Origin: Cryptomeria japonica
Taxonomy: Eukaryota > Streptophyta > Pinopsida > Cupressales > Cupressaceae
NCBI RefSeq assembly: GCF_030272615.1
Contig: NC_081412.1
Location: 479,616,657 to 479,680,656, forward strand
Length of the DNA: 64,000 nt
Direction of reading: 5' to 3'
Under the pieces are notes generated by a model. It had not been told where the DNA came from. It did no database searches and was given only the letters and a program-made list of their open reading frames with translations. Below are positions 1 through 12,900 of this stretch, in pieces. The translations under genes and the position numbers were made by a program. Positions within the stretch are counted from its first letter, which is position 1. Each line of letters opens with the position of its first letter.

Positions 1-2660
1 CTTTTTCAAAAAACAAATAAAATACATAAATATCAACACCAAATATTTTAATAAATTTCTACATATTACCTATTCCATATAAATTATAATAAACCATATC
101 CATCATACCTCCTTCCTTAATAAAAAAATAAAGAAAGGTATAAAAGTATAATGAAAAAACACTAGGCCGTGAGCTTCCCTCATTAGCTTATGAGTACATA
201 AGGTACAATTTGTCCTTAATTTTGAAATTCATAGTCCCTAGTGCTCATGTTCCCCCGTGCCCCACATTGCTGACGTGGACCGCTTTAGTGGGGTTATTGG
301 ACTAAAATGTTTGAGTCATCTTAAGCCACTCACAACTGAGTGGCTCCTAGGTTTTCTCCCACGTGCTGTGCAGAGCCGTATTTTTCTTAAGTTTTGGCCA
401 CTAGCTAGGCATTAAACTATATGATAAATGTTCAATTATATCATCCCTCACAGGTCTTTAGTTAAAGATTACAGATGTTATGTTAGGATTATATTTTTGA
501 TGAATAGAGTAAGATATCTTTTGATCTTTATACTAAATAGGATAACAGAGAGAGTTAATGATTTTTAAAAAAGAGATAGTAGATTTCATAATACAATAGG
601 TATCTAAATATAAAATATTTTTCGGATTTATAAGTCTATAAATTCATTGATATCTTGGGACAAAATGTTTGTACTCTGCGCACATTAGAGAAAACTCATA
701 ATTGATAAAAATATATTGTACAATCATAATGAAGTCTACTGTACTTGGAAGGAATAAAGTTATTCCAAGTACATATATATAGTGTTTCTAGTAGTGTTAA
801 AATTTTGTTGACAAGAGTTCTATCCAATTTGACTTTATGTATGAGATCTCATCTTGCATGGTCCTATGCACATCTATTTTTAACATTTAGAGGAATTAAT
901 GAAAATTTTACTAAGAGCAAGATGATTGATATTAATACCAATTCCTTGTGAGAGATTCATATGTTGGGCACACCAAGTGTTTTTTATTCCTTCGTCATAC
1001 AAATTCATAGATGATTGGACAACTTTGAATAGATATTTATAATGCTCAATTGGTGCATTTGCCATTAATCATAATCTATGAGGCGACATTACTACATGAA
1101 AATAACTAAAATATGAAGATGATGAATGCTAAATTCAACCAAAATGCTTTCTTGCAGCATTGACAAAATTTCCCACAAGTTTTTGGATATCATGGAAATA
1201 AAGAGTATTTTTACAATCTAATAAAGCATTATCATGAATTTTGAAAGTCAGATCTAGAAAGCAAAAAAATGAGTGTAATATCTAAGAAGGTAGCATGAGG
1301 TAAAGTAGAACAATTGGCATCATGATTTTGAGTAGAGATAAGAGTTTCTAAGATGTAGAGATAAGTGCTAAGAAAGCGGGTAAATGTTAGCTAGTTGGTT
1401 GAGCAATTCATAAGATAGTTGAAGGAAAATGGAGGTTTGTCTAGGCCAAAGAAGGGGATCACACATTCAAGAAATTAAGGTTCATTATAAAAGAATTGGA
1501 AATATAAATGGGAAACATTAATATTTTTTTGAAAGGAGATAAGTGAAATGGAATAAGCCATTAGAGAAAGAAAGGGGACTAAAAAGTGGGTAGGGGAAGG
1601 TTAAAGTGCTTTTCTACTTTAGGCTTGAAGAAAACATTCACCTTAAATCTCAAAGACACAAAGAGTGAAATCAACAAGAAGAGTGAACTATTTCTGATTT
1701 TAATTAGTGTTGCTTTGAACAAGAAAGACAACCAAAGGGGGTTAAATTGTTTTACATATACAAGAATGAAAAGTAAACTTTATCCTTAAATCCAAATTAC
1801 AACAAAGAAGGGAATCAACAAGAATTTTGTTGCTTATTTTGTGGATAAAGATCCTAAACACATATTACGTTCGCCAAAATAGAAAGGGCAAAAATAATTT
1901 TAAAGTAAATTAATATATCTATATCCTAATACATTATCCTCATCTTAATTTAATATATTATTGTCAAACATAAATAACTATCATTTAACATCCATTTAAT
2001 TATTTACATCAAATTAAGAATATAGAGTTGAGATTGTTTATAAACAAGAAATGCATGCGTAAAGAAGGGTGAGAGATGCATGTTTGATTAAACAATTTTG
2101 ATACTCAATGGAGTTCAGATGAGGAATTGTACTTTTGGCATTTGTTATTAATCATATCTTCTAGATACATGGTAGTTAAAATGAGACCATGTGTGGTAGT
2201 GTCCAATCACGTGTGACACTTTCTATACTACCATGATAATGTTTGTTTAGTGCATTGGTATCTTGTACGATTTTAGTGACATCCTTTGCAATTGTGCAAT
2301 TTTGACATCTTTTTTGTTGGTCTTATAAATTTGTACCTAAATTAAAAATATTAATTTGGTGATAAGATTGTCTCTTAGGTATGTTTAGGGATTTACCTCA
2401 ATCAAATCTACGAATTTGATAAATAGTTGAGGTATTGAGGTTGCTTTGATATTTGTGCAAAGTGAATCCTAGATGGTGTATGCTTATATTAATTGAATTA
2501 AGTCTTGAATGCAGTTAATCTATATGATTATTGTTATTTCTTACACGGCTCTATATACTTATTCTTTCATTGTCTATATATTTATACTTTCAGTTTCTTT
2601 AATTTCTTTTTATTAAAAAAAATGAATCATTAATGATTGTTATAAGTGTGAAATGTAAAA
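1..2660. other. AT-rich intergenic DNA, no gene recognised
   Basis: Only short open frames occur here (under about 75 codons). None shows a recognisable domain, and composition and stop density look non-coding. I see no RNA gene or bounded transposon. It may contain decayed repeats I cannot identify by eye. Confidence 0.6.
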
Positions 2661-2662
2661 TT

Positions 2663-3290
2663 AGTTGGAAAACAAGAAAGAGTGAAACAAAAATATAAAT
2701 CTTTGTGTTAGGGACATGATTGTGCATGATCATATCCTAAGTAGCATCCAAAAAGGAAACAAATATTAGACTAAAAAGGACACAAATATTCAAATATGAT
2801 TGTTGATCATAATAAGTCCAAGTACACAATCATATTTAAGAACAATAATAATAATAACTTTTAACGTCCATGAGGCTAAAAATAGTCTATGGGACAACCA
2901 ACCTTGTCAATTTGTCTTTTGCATTTCAATCATTCCCGTGTTCAAGGAGACGATATGCATCCCCATCTTGCCAATAAGTTGGAAAGTAAGAAAGAGTGAC
3001 ATAAATATAAATATTTGAATGTTAGGGACATGATTGTGCATGATCATATCAAAAGAAGCATCCAAAAAAGAAACAAATAATAGACTTAAAAGGACACAAA
3101 TATTCAATATGATTGCTAATCATTATTAGTCTAAGTACACAATCAAATTTAGAATAGTAATAATAATAACTTTGAACGAGGCTAAAAATAGTCTATGAGG
3201 CAACCAATCTTGTCACTTGGTTTTTTCATTTCAATCATTTTCCTATTCAAGAAGATGATAACCATCCTCATCTTGTCAATAGTCACCTCG
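2663..3290. repeat. Tandem duplication, about 314 bp x 2
   Basis: The text starting at about 2664 (GTTGGAAAACAAGAAAGAGT) returns in diverged form at about 2978. The shared string GGGACATGATTGTGCATGAT lies at 2711 and 3024. Both copies continue through an (AATAAT)n stretch and a segment reading AGTCTATG. Neither copy has a credible ORF. Confidence 0.8.
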
Positions 3291-3304
3291 TTGAACAAAC
3301 TATG

Positions 3305-3480
3305 TTAAGAAATAGTTGTCATTATATTGAAATGCTTGTCTTTAATGTTCTTAAGAACTCAAATTTCATAATAAAATATTTTTAAACTATACCAAAAAAT
3401 AGTTGTCATTATATTGACATACTTATCTTTAATATCCTTGAAAGCATCATACTTCATAATAAAATGTTTTTCTGATTCCG
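3305..3480. repeat. Short tandem duplication, about 87 bp x 2
   Basis: AATAGTTGTCATTATATTGA occurs at 3311 and again at 3398, each followed by a similar run ending in TTCATAATAAAAT. It directly follows the 314-bp duplication, so this flank of the SAUR gene is prone to tandem duplication. Confidence 0.7.
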
Positions 3481-3790
3481 TTGTCCCCATAATACAGAAA
3501 AGAAACACCCTTTAACCAACATTATCCCATTTCATTAATAAAGATGAACACTAAATAAATACTTAGCATAGGGAAAAGTGCATAATCTAGATAAAGACAG
3601 GCACATGGATAATGCTATTTCCTAATCAAGACGCCAAAGAAGTTAAAAGGCATATCTGCCCAATTGAGAAATAAAGAATGATAGTGCCAGGTGGCCTACT
3701 TGAAAATCGACACGTTACAAAAGTCCCAACTAGTTAAATGATTAGATCCAAACCCCAACAAAATAGGTATGAGCTGTGTGAATTGATTCA

Positions 3791-3935
3791 GCAGACAAAG
3801 GTGGGCCAAAATGGGGGACAGCAGAAACAAATTCACATTTACTATCCCGCCATTCAAGGCATGCCACAACCTCCTGCGAACTTTCAGCGCCACCGCTTAT
3901 GCCGGACCTCATTCCCTTTTTCAGTTGCATATAAC
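3791..3935 (+). promoter_or_regulatory. SAUR promoter: conserved upstream block and TATA box
   Basis: GCAGACAAAGGTGGGCC (3791-3807) is nearly identical, in the same relative orientation, at the other two SAUR loci: 44768-44784 and 50370-50386. The spacing to the SAUR ATG is 223, 222 and 221 bp. A TATA-like ATATAAC lies at 3929-3935, about 95 bp before the ATG, again as in the other copies. The block contains GACA/TGTC, the core bound by auxin response factors, but not the classic TGTCTC. An auxin-response role is therefore inference. Confidence 0.6.
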
Positions 3936-4029
3936 TACTCTTTTCTTCCCACTCTTCTCCATTACAAAGCGCCTCCTTCAAAGATTCAAGAATCAGCAAA
4001 ATATTTGCACAGAGCTCTGTAGATCAGTA

Positions 4030-4644
4030 ATGGAGAGAAGCCAGAGCCTGGAGAAGATAAGGCAGATCACAAAGAAGTTGCAGAGGCTTGGAAGTCTGAA
4101 GAAAACGCTTTCATTTAAGCTGCGCCGCCGCTTTATCGACCAGGAGGAGGAAGATGAGAACCAGATTGAAAGGAGGCGCTCGGAAAGTTCTGTTCCGCGA
4201 GGTCACATGGCGGATTACGTCGTGAAAGAGGATCGGCGGCGGTCTGAAAGCTCTGTTCCGCGAGGTCACATGGCGGATTACGGTGTAAAGGAGGATCGGC
4301 AGAGGAAGCGGCGGTTGGAAAATTCTGTTCCGAGAGGTCACCTGGCGGTTTACGCTGCAAAGGAGGATTGCGAGGGGAGGCGGTTTGTTATTCCGGTGGA
4401 TTATTTGAAGCAGCCTGTATTTAAAGATCTGCTGCGAATGGCAGAGGAGGAGTTCGGCTTTGATTATGTTACCGGACTTCTTACTATTCCCTGCGATCCA
4501 GAACTATTTGAGGAGATTATTGATAGATTGAAAGTTTCAGGAGGCCTTCATGTGTATTACAGTCCAGTGACATCTTTAACATCCTCATGTGCTTACAATT
4601 CCAAGTCTAATTTCAGTAATGGCAAGATTCTGATGGTGCAATGA
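4030..4644 (+). CDS. SAUR: SAUR-family auxin-responsive protein with triplicated N-terminal motif
   Basis: Single-exon 204-residue protein. SAURs are small plant proteins; the best-studied members restrain PP2C.D phosphatases and so favour plasma-membrane H+-ATPase activity and cell expansion. The SAUR core spans about residues 99-170: SVPRGHLAVY, then RFVIPVDYL, FKDLLRMAEEEFGF and LTIPCDPELFEEII. The N-terminus (1-47) is basic and then acidic. The motif xxSVPRGHxAxYxxKED occurs three times (48-68, 69-89, 94-113). The first two copies read GHMADY, and only the third, joined to the core, has the usual GHLAVY. ATG 4030 is preferred although the frame is open upstream to 3811: a TATA box and the conserved promoter lie in that extension, and all three paralogues start MERSQSLEKI. 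It is about 40 kb from its paralogues and in the opposite orientation. Confidence 0.93.
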   Translation: MERSQSLEKIRQITKKLQRLGSLKKTLSFKLRRRFIDQEEEDENQIERRRSESSVPRGHMADYVVKEDRRRSESSVPRGHMADYGVKEDRQRKRRLENSVPRGHLAVYAAKEDCEGRRFVIPVDYLKQPVFKDLLRMAEEEFGFDYVTGLLTIPCDPELFEEIIDRLKVSGGLHVYYSPVTSLTSSCAYNSKSNFSNGKILMVQ

Positions 4645-5036
4645 GGATCTTATTGTGCTTCAAATCATGTATTATAGTATTTAACCTTGAATTTTGATGC
4701 TGTCGCCTTTATTTCATTTTCTATCTTCCGCCATGGCTTTGAATGGCATAATTGAGGGAAATGATGTTGTTAATGTCAAAATATTGACATGGCAGTTTTG
4801 GCAGAGCACCATGGCAGGGCAAATATTGAAGTTCTGAATTGTAATTAGTACTACACAAAAGCTCAGAAGCTTTTTTTTTGCTTTCCTGTATATATATTGG
4901 GGTTTAATCTGTAAATGCATGAATTCGCATTGGTTGATTAGCCTCTGACTTTCATGCAGGATTGATCTCTGTAAAGCATTGTTTCAAAATTCAGGGAAAT
5001 TTAAAAGGGGCAAGTCAAATTGTGAGCTATGTCAGT

Positions 5037-5129
5037 ATTAAATCATTAAGTTTAGAGAATGTCAGTCAATTTTAAGTATTTTAACATTTTTAAGTCTAAA
5101 GGTCAAAGCTTAATGTGTGTGATTTAAGC
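5037..5129. mobile_element. MITE-like remnant
   Basis: This stretch is similar to the interior of the MITE at 45074-45212. Shared features are TAAGTTTAGAGAATGTCAGT at the left and CAAAGCTTAATGTGTGTGAT at the right, with TTAAATCA-type ends. The left terminal repeat has lost a few bases, and I find no clear target-site duplication. Confidence 0.5.
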
Positions 5130-7852
5130 CCTCCAATTTTTGTTGGATAATTAGTAGTTATTGAAAATGTTAAATTTGTCAATAAGTGTCTGATTTTGAG
5201 TTGAAGTTCAATCTAAGGCTTGTGCTCCAAACTTATAGATAAAAAAAATTTTCATTAAAAAGTGTTAAATTTAAAATTAGAACTGCTTAATTATTTTAAG
5301 AAAAATTACATATTTGATTATAAATTAGTTAAATAAGAAAAAATATATTAAGAATCATATATATATATATATAAGTTTTTTTTTATTGAAAAAAGGAATA
5401 TAAAAAACAAGAGCAGATCATAAATTACACACAACTGAAGCATTACATGAGCAGTTCATGTAAATACAAACCAAATTAATTACAATCAGCTGACGCTTTC
5501 CTCTAAAACAACTTCAGCAAAGCAAATAAACTCAGCCATGAACTTTTCAGTGTGGCTAGCCAAAGTTACACTGTTACAAATAGAATGGCCTGAAATCATA
5601 CAAGAAGCATCGTAACATTAAAAACTTAAACAAAGAACATAACTTAGTCAAAATAAAACTTGTAACAGGTTGAACAACAACTATCTGAAGATGTTGAAGT
5701 CTCCACAAGAAAGTTGCATCCAGTTGATCCAAAGACAATGATAGCTGCTAGAAGATTTAAGCATCTTCCCTTTTCGAGTCTTCATGATTTGAGTTAGGAG
5801 ATCTTTTGCTTGCACCCTGCCAGCATTGTCTTAATCCTTTAAAGAGCTCAGTATAAACATCATTTGAGTTAAGAGGTTTGATCAAATGGTTTGGATTTCA
5901 ATCTCTAAGGGAGAAAAGGAGTGGGATAGAGCAGCCAAACATCTAAATTTCCAAATATGTATGATTATGGTTAAGTGCAGACCAGGGTAAGTGGAAAAGG
6001 GCACATCAAAAGCAATTTGATCTTACCACAAAAGGGACAAGGAGGGAGTAGGATGAGGAATTTAAGGTGAGTTCCACAGGGAGCTTTCTATGAAGAAGAA
6101 TCAAGTAAGTTGGGATTGGGAGTCAATTTTAGATTTAAATTTTTATAATTTTAACTTAACTTGTATTGAATCTGGGTGTTTGAAACATTTTTTTTTTCCT
6201 TTTAATAATAAGATTAAAATAAATGATTAAATTTACATAGCAATTACAATTTAAAAAGATTGTATTAAAAATATATATATTAATCATATTAAATAAAACA
6301 AAATAACCTTTAATAATAGGTAATTCCAAATTTTTATCCAAACAAGAATTAAAACATTCCACAGGAATGGCACACGGCGGCGCCGTACGTGCACGGTACT
6401 TATTTATAATATATAATATGGTACGTTTAAAGTACAAATTGGGATTAGCGAGGAGATATGCAAAGTTTCTTATATCTCCTTCACCTTCACGTCAGGAAGT
6501 ACGTCGTAATGGGATTAAAGATAAGAGATGGAGAAAGCAAACGGGGCTCGTATTCCAAAGAAAAAAGTTCATAAAAAGTCGGCGAAGTCAAGTGGATATT
6601 GTTAGTCTGCATACAATTGGCCCAAAAAAGAATATATATGGAGCGGTCAAAACACGTCACCAAAAGAGTATGGAGTGGCCAAAGCCCAAAGGCTCGGAGG
6701 AGAAATTTGATTTTAATAATTTTGAAGTAGCAAAAAGGATGGAGCTAGGAGAGGAGGTAAAAGAAAGAAATAGAACATAGGGGTTAATATGTAGATTTAG
6801 TTCTCTTTGGGTTCGCTTCAAGATTTGAATATATAGATTGAGTAGATTTGGAAACCCTTGCTGAGGTGTTAACTACTATCAATAGGTGTTAACTACTATC
6901 AATCTTAGAAAAAAATTAAGATTTTTTTTATGGGTAAGAATTTTGAATCTTATTTTATATTTTTAGATGCATTCTATTTTGATCAATATTGGAGAATATT
7001 TGAGAAAATTTTTAGTTGTTTCTCATTATCGAGTTGTCACATGCTTACAATTACAAAGATTTTTATGAATACAGGGTTTGAACTTACTTCTAGAAAAAAA
7101 CAAAGAAACAATTGTGATGTAATATTGAGCCAACATTTAGATTATGAATTGTTTTTCTTTATTGTTAGAATTGCTTTCATTTGCACACAAGGTAAAAGAA
7201 TGTTCAAAACTTCAATGTCTCAAAATCCTTTTGAAAGATCCTCATACTGGAAAGACACGCATCCTCTTCATCACTTGATGGGATGCTATTTTGACTCAAC
7301 TCCTAATAGTCCTAAAGGAGAGGATATATCAAAGAAAACTTGTTATGTCCCAAAGGTGGCAAATATTTTAAGTGGTAGAATTGGGAAAAAAAGAAAGAAA
7401 AAAAAGTTGCCAAAGGAGAGGAAAATGTTTGTGGATTTTTAGTACACCAAGAAGAGCTTTCTATTGAGTTTAGGGCTAACTCTTAATCCATGGTAGAAAT
7501 TGATAGAGCAACAATATTAAAACTTTTAGAATTATCTACAAGATCTTCGCTACTTGGAAGAGGATTTTGCTTCAAAAGATGGGAGTAATAGTGAAAATGA
7601 TGTGGAACAAGGGATGTCTCTTTCATCTCTAAAACATATGAGTGGGCAATGATTAAAGGTATAAAAAATAAATTGAAAAAGAAAATATATTTTGAAATGG
7701 AGTAGAAAACTTATTTAAATTAGAAAAAATAATTTTACATTTAGTAATGCAATCTAGTGTGTGAAAGGAAGTAAAATTTTATAATACAATTATTACACAA
7801 ATCTATGAGAGGTATGTGCAAAATTAAACTAATCACACAATTACAAGGAAAT
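5130..7852. other. Intergenic DNA with low-complexity tracts and two unrecognised open frames
   Basis: There is an (AT)n tract near 5357-5374 followed by poly-T, and a 20-bp unit TAGGTGTTAACTACTATCAA doubled at about 6862-6901. Two frames stay open, 6367-6780 (137 codons, basic) and 6930-7442 (170 codons, with a lysine-rich C-terminus). Neither matches a family I know, and neither has a paralogue in the window. I do not call them genes. Confidence 0.4.
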
Positions 7853-7863
7853 AAATACTATAA
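7853..7863. repeat. LINE target-site duplication, left copy
   Basis: AAATACTATAA here equals the bases at 15437-15447, just after the LINE poly-A tail. The A-rich first bases overlap the tail on the right, so the certain part is TACTATAA. Confidence 0.75.
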
Positions 7864-8712
7864 TGAACAAGTGTCACATTTTTTTTGAGGATGGCGTGAA
7901 TTGCCAAAAATTTGAAGTGGCGGCATCCTCTAAGGGTGCAGCAGGGAGCAGGCAATGCGGAGCATGGCACTGGATTCGGAGCAGGACAGGGCGATGCTGG
8001 CATCTGGGCGGCGAAAGCAGAGGTTGCCATTCCTATGGAGACAATTCGAGAACTAGAGGCCAAGGAGAAATGGAGATCGACGAACTCCAATAGACCCCAA
8101 GACCCCCTAGCGCCATAGGAAGGATTACAAACAAGGGTATATCATCCCCAATGGGTCTTCGAAAGGGGTAGATGGGTCGACAGATGTCATCCTCTATTCC
8201 AAAATCAGCATTTGAAAGGGCCATCCCAAAGAAGAGAGCAAAGCGTGAGGCAGTCGGAAAAATTAAGGCCCTCATGGTCAAGGCAGAGGCCATTCAGGCG
8301 GAATCAAAGATATCAGGGCAACAATCCGACCGACAGTGTGGCTGAGCATCTCCGAAAATAGGGGTTTAAGAAAGGCAAGAGTGGGTGGTTCAGGAAAACA
8401 TACATTCCGATAGCGGATCAAGTGGATAATTGAAGATCTAAGAATGTAGGTATCCCTACCCAAACCAGCAAAGTATGGGGAAAAAAGAGAGATCCTAAAG
8501 ACATTGGTGATTGCTCCTGAAAGAAAAAGGAAGTGCAAAACCAAGTGAGTGATTCCTCCATTTTGACTATCTCTTTGAATGATTGTAGAATTAATGAAAT
8601 TAGGAAAGATCTCTAAAATAGATGTTTCTACGCCAAATGGGGTGGGGGACATTGGGGCAGGGGCAACTTTGCCACCTAGTGTAGAGATCAATGGGGGGAA
8701 AGGATTAAGGTC
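7864..8712 (+). other. LINE 5' leader and possible start of ORF1
   Basis: This stretch is much more GC-rich than the flanks. Several overlapping frames are open for 60-85 codons (for example 7863-8093 and 7912-8118). An ORF1 N-terminus may begin here in a frame broken by stops and shifts before 8713, but no domain is recognisable. Confidence 0.45.
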
Positions 8713-9951
8713 ATGTCGCTTCTCAATGATTATTTTTTGTTTGAATACCCAGATGGCAATAAGAGGTGGAATACCCTTCACAACGACCCTTATATGTTGG
8801 ATGGTATTGGTATTTGTTTAGTAAACTTGCAACCGAACTTCAACCCTAGGACTTACAAGTTGTCGGGATGTCTGATTTGGGTGAGGCTATATAATCTTCC
8901 ATCAGAATACTGGCACTCTGAGGCCCTGATGAGTATTAGCAACTGCCTTGGATCCTTTATGTCAGCAGATGAAATTTTGGAAAATAGAATTTGGGGGATT
9001 TTTGCAAGGATCTGTGTTAACGTCGATCAAATATCATGCATGCCAAACAAGATCAGGATCGCGAGGGACAGAGAGGGGTGGACACAAAGAATTGACAGAG
9101 AAGATCAAATGTTTATCTGTCCCAAATGCTTCTCGAGGGAGCATATTGGAGTGGATTGTGCTATGAAAACAAGAATATCCAGGGCATACTCATGCACATA
9201 AATGCTTGAGTTTCTACAGGTGGACAACATGGTCAATGATCAGAGTAAGGTCCCCTCCCCTGCATCTAAACCATCTGAGAGGATAAAAGTTGCAATGGAC
9301 ATTGATGCGCCCCAAAGTAATCTATTAGCTAAAGGAATCTTGGGAGCCTTTGAGATCCCTATCATTCATTCACAGGAAACTCGTCTGGGGTGTATGCATC
9401 AGAGCGACTTAGGCTAGGCCAATGCTGACACACCAGTGGGATGCAATGTGAATGAACTGCAATCACTTCTCGAAGAGACAAAATCCTTCCAAGCTAATAT
9501 AGAATCACAAATGCAGTCCCTTTCAACTCCGCATGGAGAGGAACTGCACATACTTCCCAATGGGGACAGGGAAGAGGAAACCACCATGGCTAGATCTAAA
9601 TGTAGATGTCAGTTTTTGTTGCAGGTAAGAAGCATGCACACTGAGCTAATTGTAGGTGATGGGAAGGATGCCCCAAACGCTCAAGTTGTCGAGTTGCAAT
9701 AGATTAAGATTGGAGATGAGGAGTCTAGCTTAGAATGGGAAGAGGAAGTTGATGGATATGCTAATGAATTGGGGGATTGCAGTAAGAAAGATTTTGAAGC
9801 TTTTGTTTCCAAAATCAGTAATCCTAACATCAAGCCTGCAGGTAGGAGAGACCGCAAATCAAACAAAACAATGTTGAAGATAGCAGTAATGGTTGGCGGG
9901 CAAACCAAACTCTTAACAGGGAAGGGTGCTCCCCTTCTCCAGGAGCAATGA
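8713..9951 (+). pseudogene. LINE ORF1 (DUF4283 / zinc-knuckle nucleic-acid-binding protein), broken
   Basis: One frame runs 8713-9951 with three internal stops (ending at 9201, 9417 and 9702). The first section has the plant LINE ORF1 pattern: LLNDYFLFEYPDGNKRW, then LIWVRLYNLPSEYW, then a cysteine-containing segment FICPKCFSREHIGVDC like the zinc knuckle after DUF4283. In this family ORF1 binds the element RNA. The last section (9769-9951) is acidic, then basic. The frame ends with TGA at 9949-9951, overlapping the ORF2 ATG. The product would be truncated at the first stop. Confidence 0.75.
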
Positions 9952-12900
9952 GGATCATGGCCTGGAATGTCAGGGGCTTAAATACCCCTAACAAGTGGTA
10001 CTTGATCAAGCGTCAAATTGATGAGGCTAAAGGAGACATTTGGGTGCTACAAGAAACAAAGTGGAACATATCAGAGATTGATATGCGGATGCAAGTGTGG
10101 AGACAATGGACTGGTTTGTGGAAGCTGATGGTGCCTCGAGAGGTATTGGCATCATTTGGAATCTAGTGGTGGTCAAAGGAGAAGTAGTGGATGAGGGGAA
10201 ACATTGGCAGCAATGCAAAAAAACTCTGCTAAGGAACAATGAATCCTTTTTTATCTACAATATATATAGGCCCATTGCCACCCAAAAAAATGGGAGCTGT
10301 GGAATCTTATATCAAGCAAACTTGATGGATGTAATAGGGGAAAAAGCATCATTGTTGGGGACTTTAATGCAATCCTCAATGATCATGAGAAGGTGGGAGG
10401 CATTCAGAGACCCAACGTTATATAGAGAGACTTCCAAAATTTTATTGATCAGAATTTACTTATGGATTTTTTCTTTGTGGGGACTGGACATCAAAAAATC
10501 ATCTAATTGAAGACTTTATCTGTACTATCTCCTTATGTCAACCTGGTGGTGGGATCCCCTTTGGATTCGAAAAGATGTGGTGCAGGGACCCCAACCTACA
10601 TGATCTTGTCTTAGTCTGGTGGAATGAGATTGATGTTGGGCATAACTCACGCTTATATAAATTTAGTAAAAAATTAAAGTACATTAAAATGAGGATCAAA
10701 GAATGGAATCAGGATCACTTTAAGAATATATTTATAGAAAAAAGAAGGGTGATGGAGGAACTTGAAAGAATCAATGATGTTGTCATTAGCAAGGACATGA
10801 GAAAGGATGAGTATCTATAAGAAAAATTACTTAAGGGCAAGCTCAATGAGATTTTGAAAAGGGAAGAAATTCACTGGAGGCAGAAATCAAGAGAGTTGTG
10901 GCTCAAAGAAGGTGACAAAAACACAAAATATTTCCTTAGAACAACAATAGCTAATAGAAATAGAAACATGATTTTGCAAATAAAAAAAGTAGATGGTAGC
11001 ATGGCTTAGAATCTGGAGGAAGTCAATCTTGAAGCATTAATTTTTTTCAAGAATCCATCCTAAATAGGGGTAATCAAGTGAATAGAACGGCTAGGGATAG
11101 GATTTTCGGTTCCATCCCAATGATAATATCTGAAGACCAAAATAAAGAATTATACAGGAGCGTTGATGAGGATGAAGTGAAGAAACCAATATTTCAGCTT
11201 AACCTGGATAAGGCACCTGGTCCTGATGGCTTCCCGACAGTTTTTTCCAATCTTTCTGGGACATCTTAGGGAAGGATCTTCATCGGGCAATGGAAGAATC
11301 AAGAAAAAGGATGACCATGTTGGGATCCATCAATCACACCTTCCTTTCTCTCATCCCTAAAAAGAGTTGCCCCAAGAGATGGGGGACTTCAGCCCTATTG
11401 CACTATGCAAACCGTATACAAGATAGTAACTAAGATCATTGAAATTAGTTTGAAGTAGATTCTCAACCTCATTATATCTAATGAGGCGCAGAGTGGCTTC
11501 ACTCTAGGTAGGTCAACTCTGGAAGGCATCATCACAGCTCATGAAACATTACATTCCACTAGGAAGCTTGCATGATTTTGAAATTGAACATTCTGAAAGC
11601 ATATCATTTGGTGGATAGAGACTTCCTCTTCAAGGTCTTGGACAAGCTTGGCTTTGGGGACAATTGGATCAAATGGGTTAAAAGTTGCTTATCTACCCCT
11701 AAGTTCTTTGTGCTTGTCAATGGGTCTTCTCATGGTTTTTTCTCCTCCACTTGTGGGATTAGGCAGGGAGATCCTCTCTCCCCTTTCCTTTTCATCATAA
11801 TGGTAGAAGCCTTGAGAAGATCTATTTGCGACTTGTATCAAGAGGGGTGCTAGGCGGGGTGAATGTTGCAAATTGAGTGGAGCATACTACTCATCTCCAG
11901 TTTGTAGATGAGACAATATTGTTTGGTGCTTCAAGCAAGGGTGAGGCTAGAGTCATCAAATTATGCTTGGATAAGTGTTGCAAAGCATCTGGACAGAGCA
12001 TCAATTGGAACAAGTCAAAAGTCTTCTTTTGTTAATACATAGCCAAGGCTACAAAGATCTCTGTCAAGAATTCTAAATTTGAGGGTTGCAAACTTCCCTG
12101 GAAGATTTTTGGGTACCCATCTTTTCACGGGACTAAACAAGATTAGCTATTGGGAAGCACTGATTACAATGTGTAAGGCTAAATTGGATGATTCAAAAGG
12201 CAAGTGGCTCTCCTTGGCTGGAAGACTCACAATGATCAAATCAATACTAGCGGTGATCCTTGTCTTCTCGATGGCTTGTTTAAAAATCCCTGCAGCTATG
12301 GAAGACGACTTCGTCTGAATCATGAGGAAGTTTATATGGAATGGGATTGGTGATTAGGATAAGTTTCCCTTGATAGCATGCCAAAAAAATTGTCGACCTA
12401 AGGAATCTGAGGGTGTTGGGATTCGTCAACTATCCTTAATGAACCTAATCATGGGTGCCAAGCTAGTATGGCCCATGTGTTGTGGGAGTGAGAAAAAGTG
12501 GGCCAAAATTCTCAGGAGCAAGTACCTAGACTCAATTGAGCCAGAAAGAATTTTGACATCTCTTGATCCTCCCAAAGGCTTGGCTATTTGGAACTATATT
12601 CTTGAATGTAGAGACATCATCGGGGATCATGTTTCTTGGGAAATTAGAAATGGTCAGAATGCATCCTTCTAGAATGACTCATGGGGAGGAGGAGATATAT
12701 TGAGCTAATTCCTTGATCTGAATGACATCAAGGAGGAGTCAATTTGACTATGGGGAAATAAGGTCTGCGACTTTGGAGAAACAGTGTTGCAGGATGGTAT
12801 AATGAAATAGAAATGGAAGGCCCTTGACAATTTGAACATGGATCATCGACAAAAAGACATCTTGGAAAATATCTTGAAGAGTCGCTCGATCATTCCATCA

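Noticed and set aside
3811-4029. 73-codon in-frame N-terminal extension of the first SAUR gene (similar ones at the other two)
   Set aside because: The TATA box and the conserved upstream block lie inside it, and all three paralogues share the downstream ATG.
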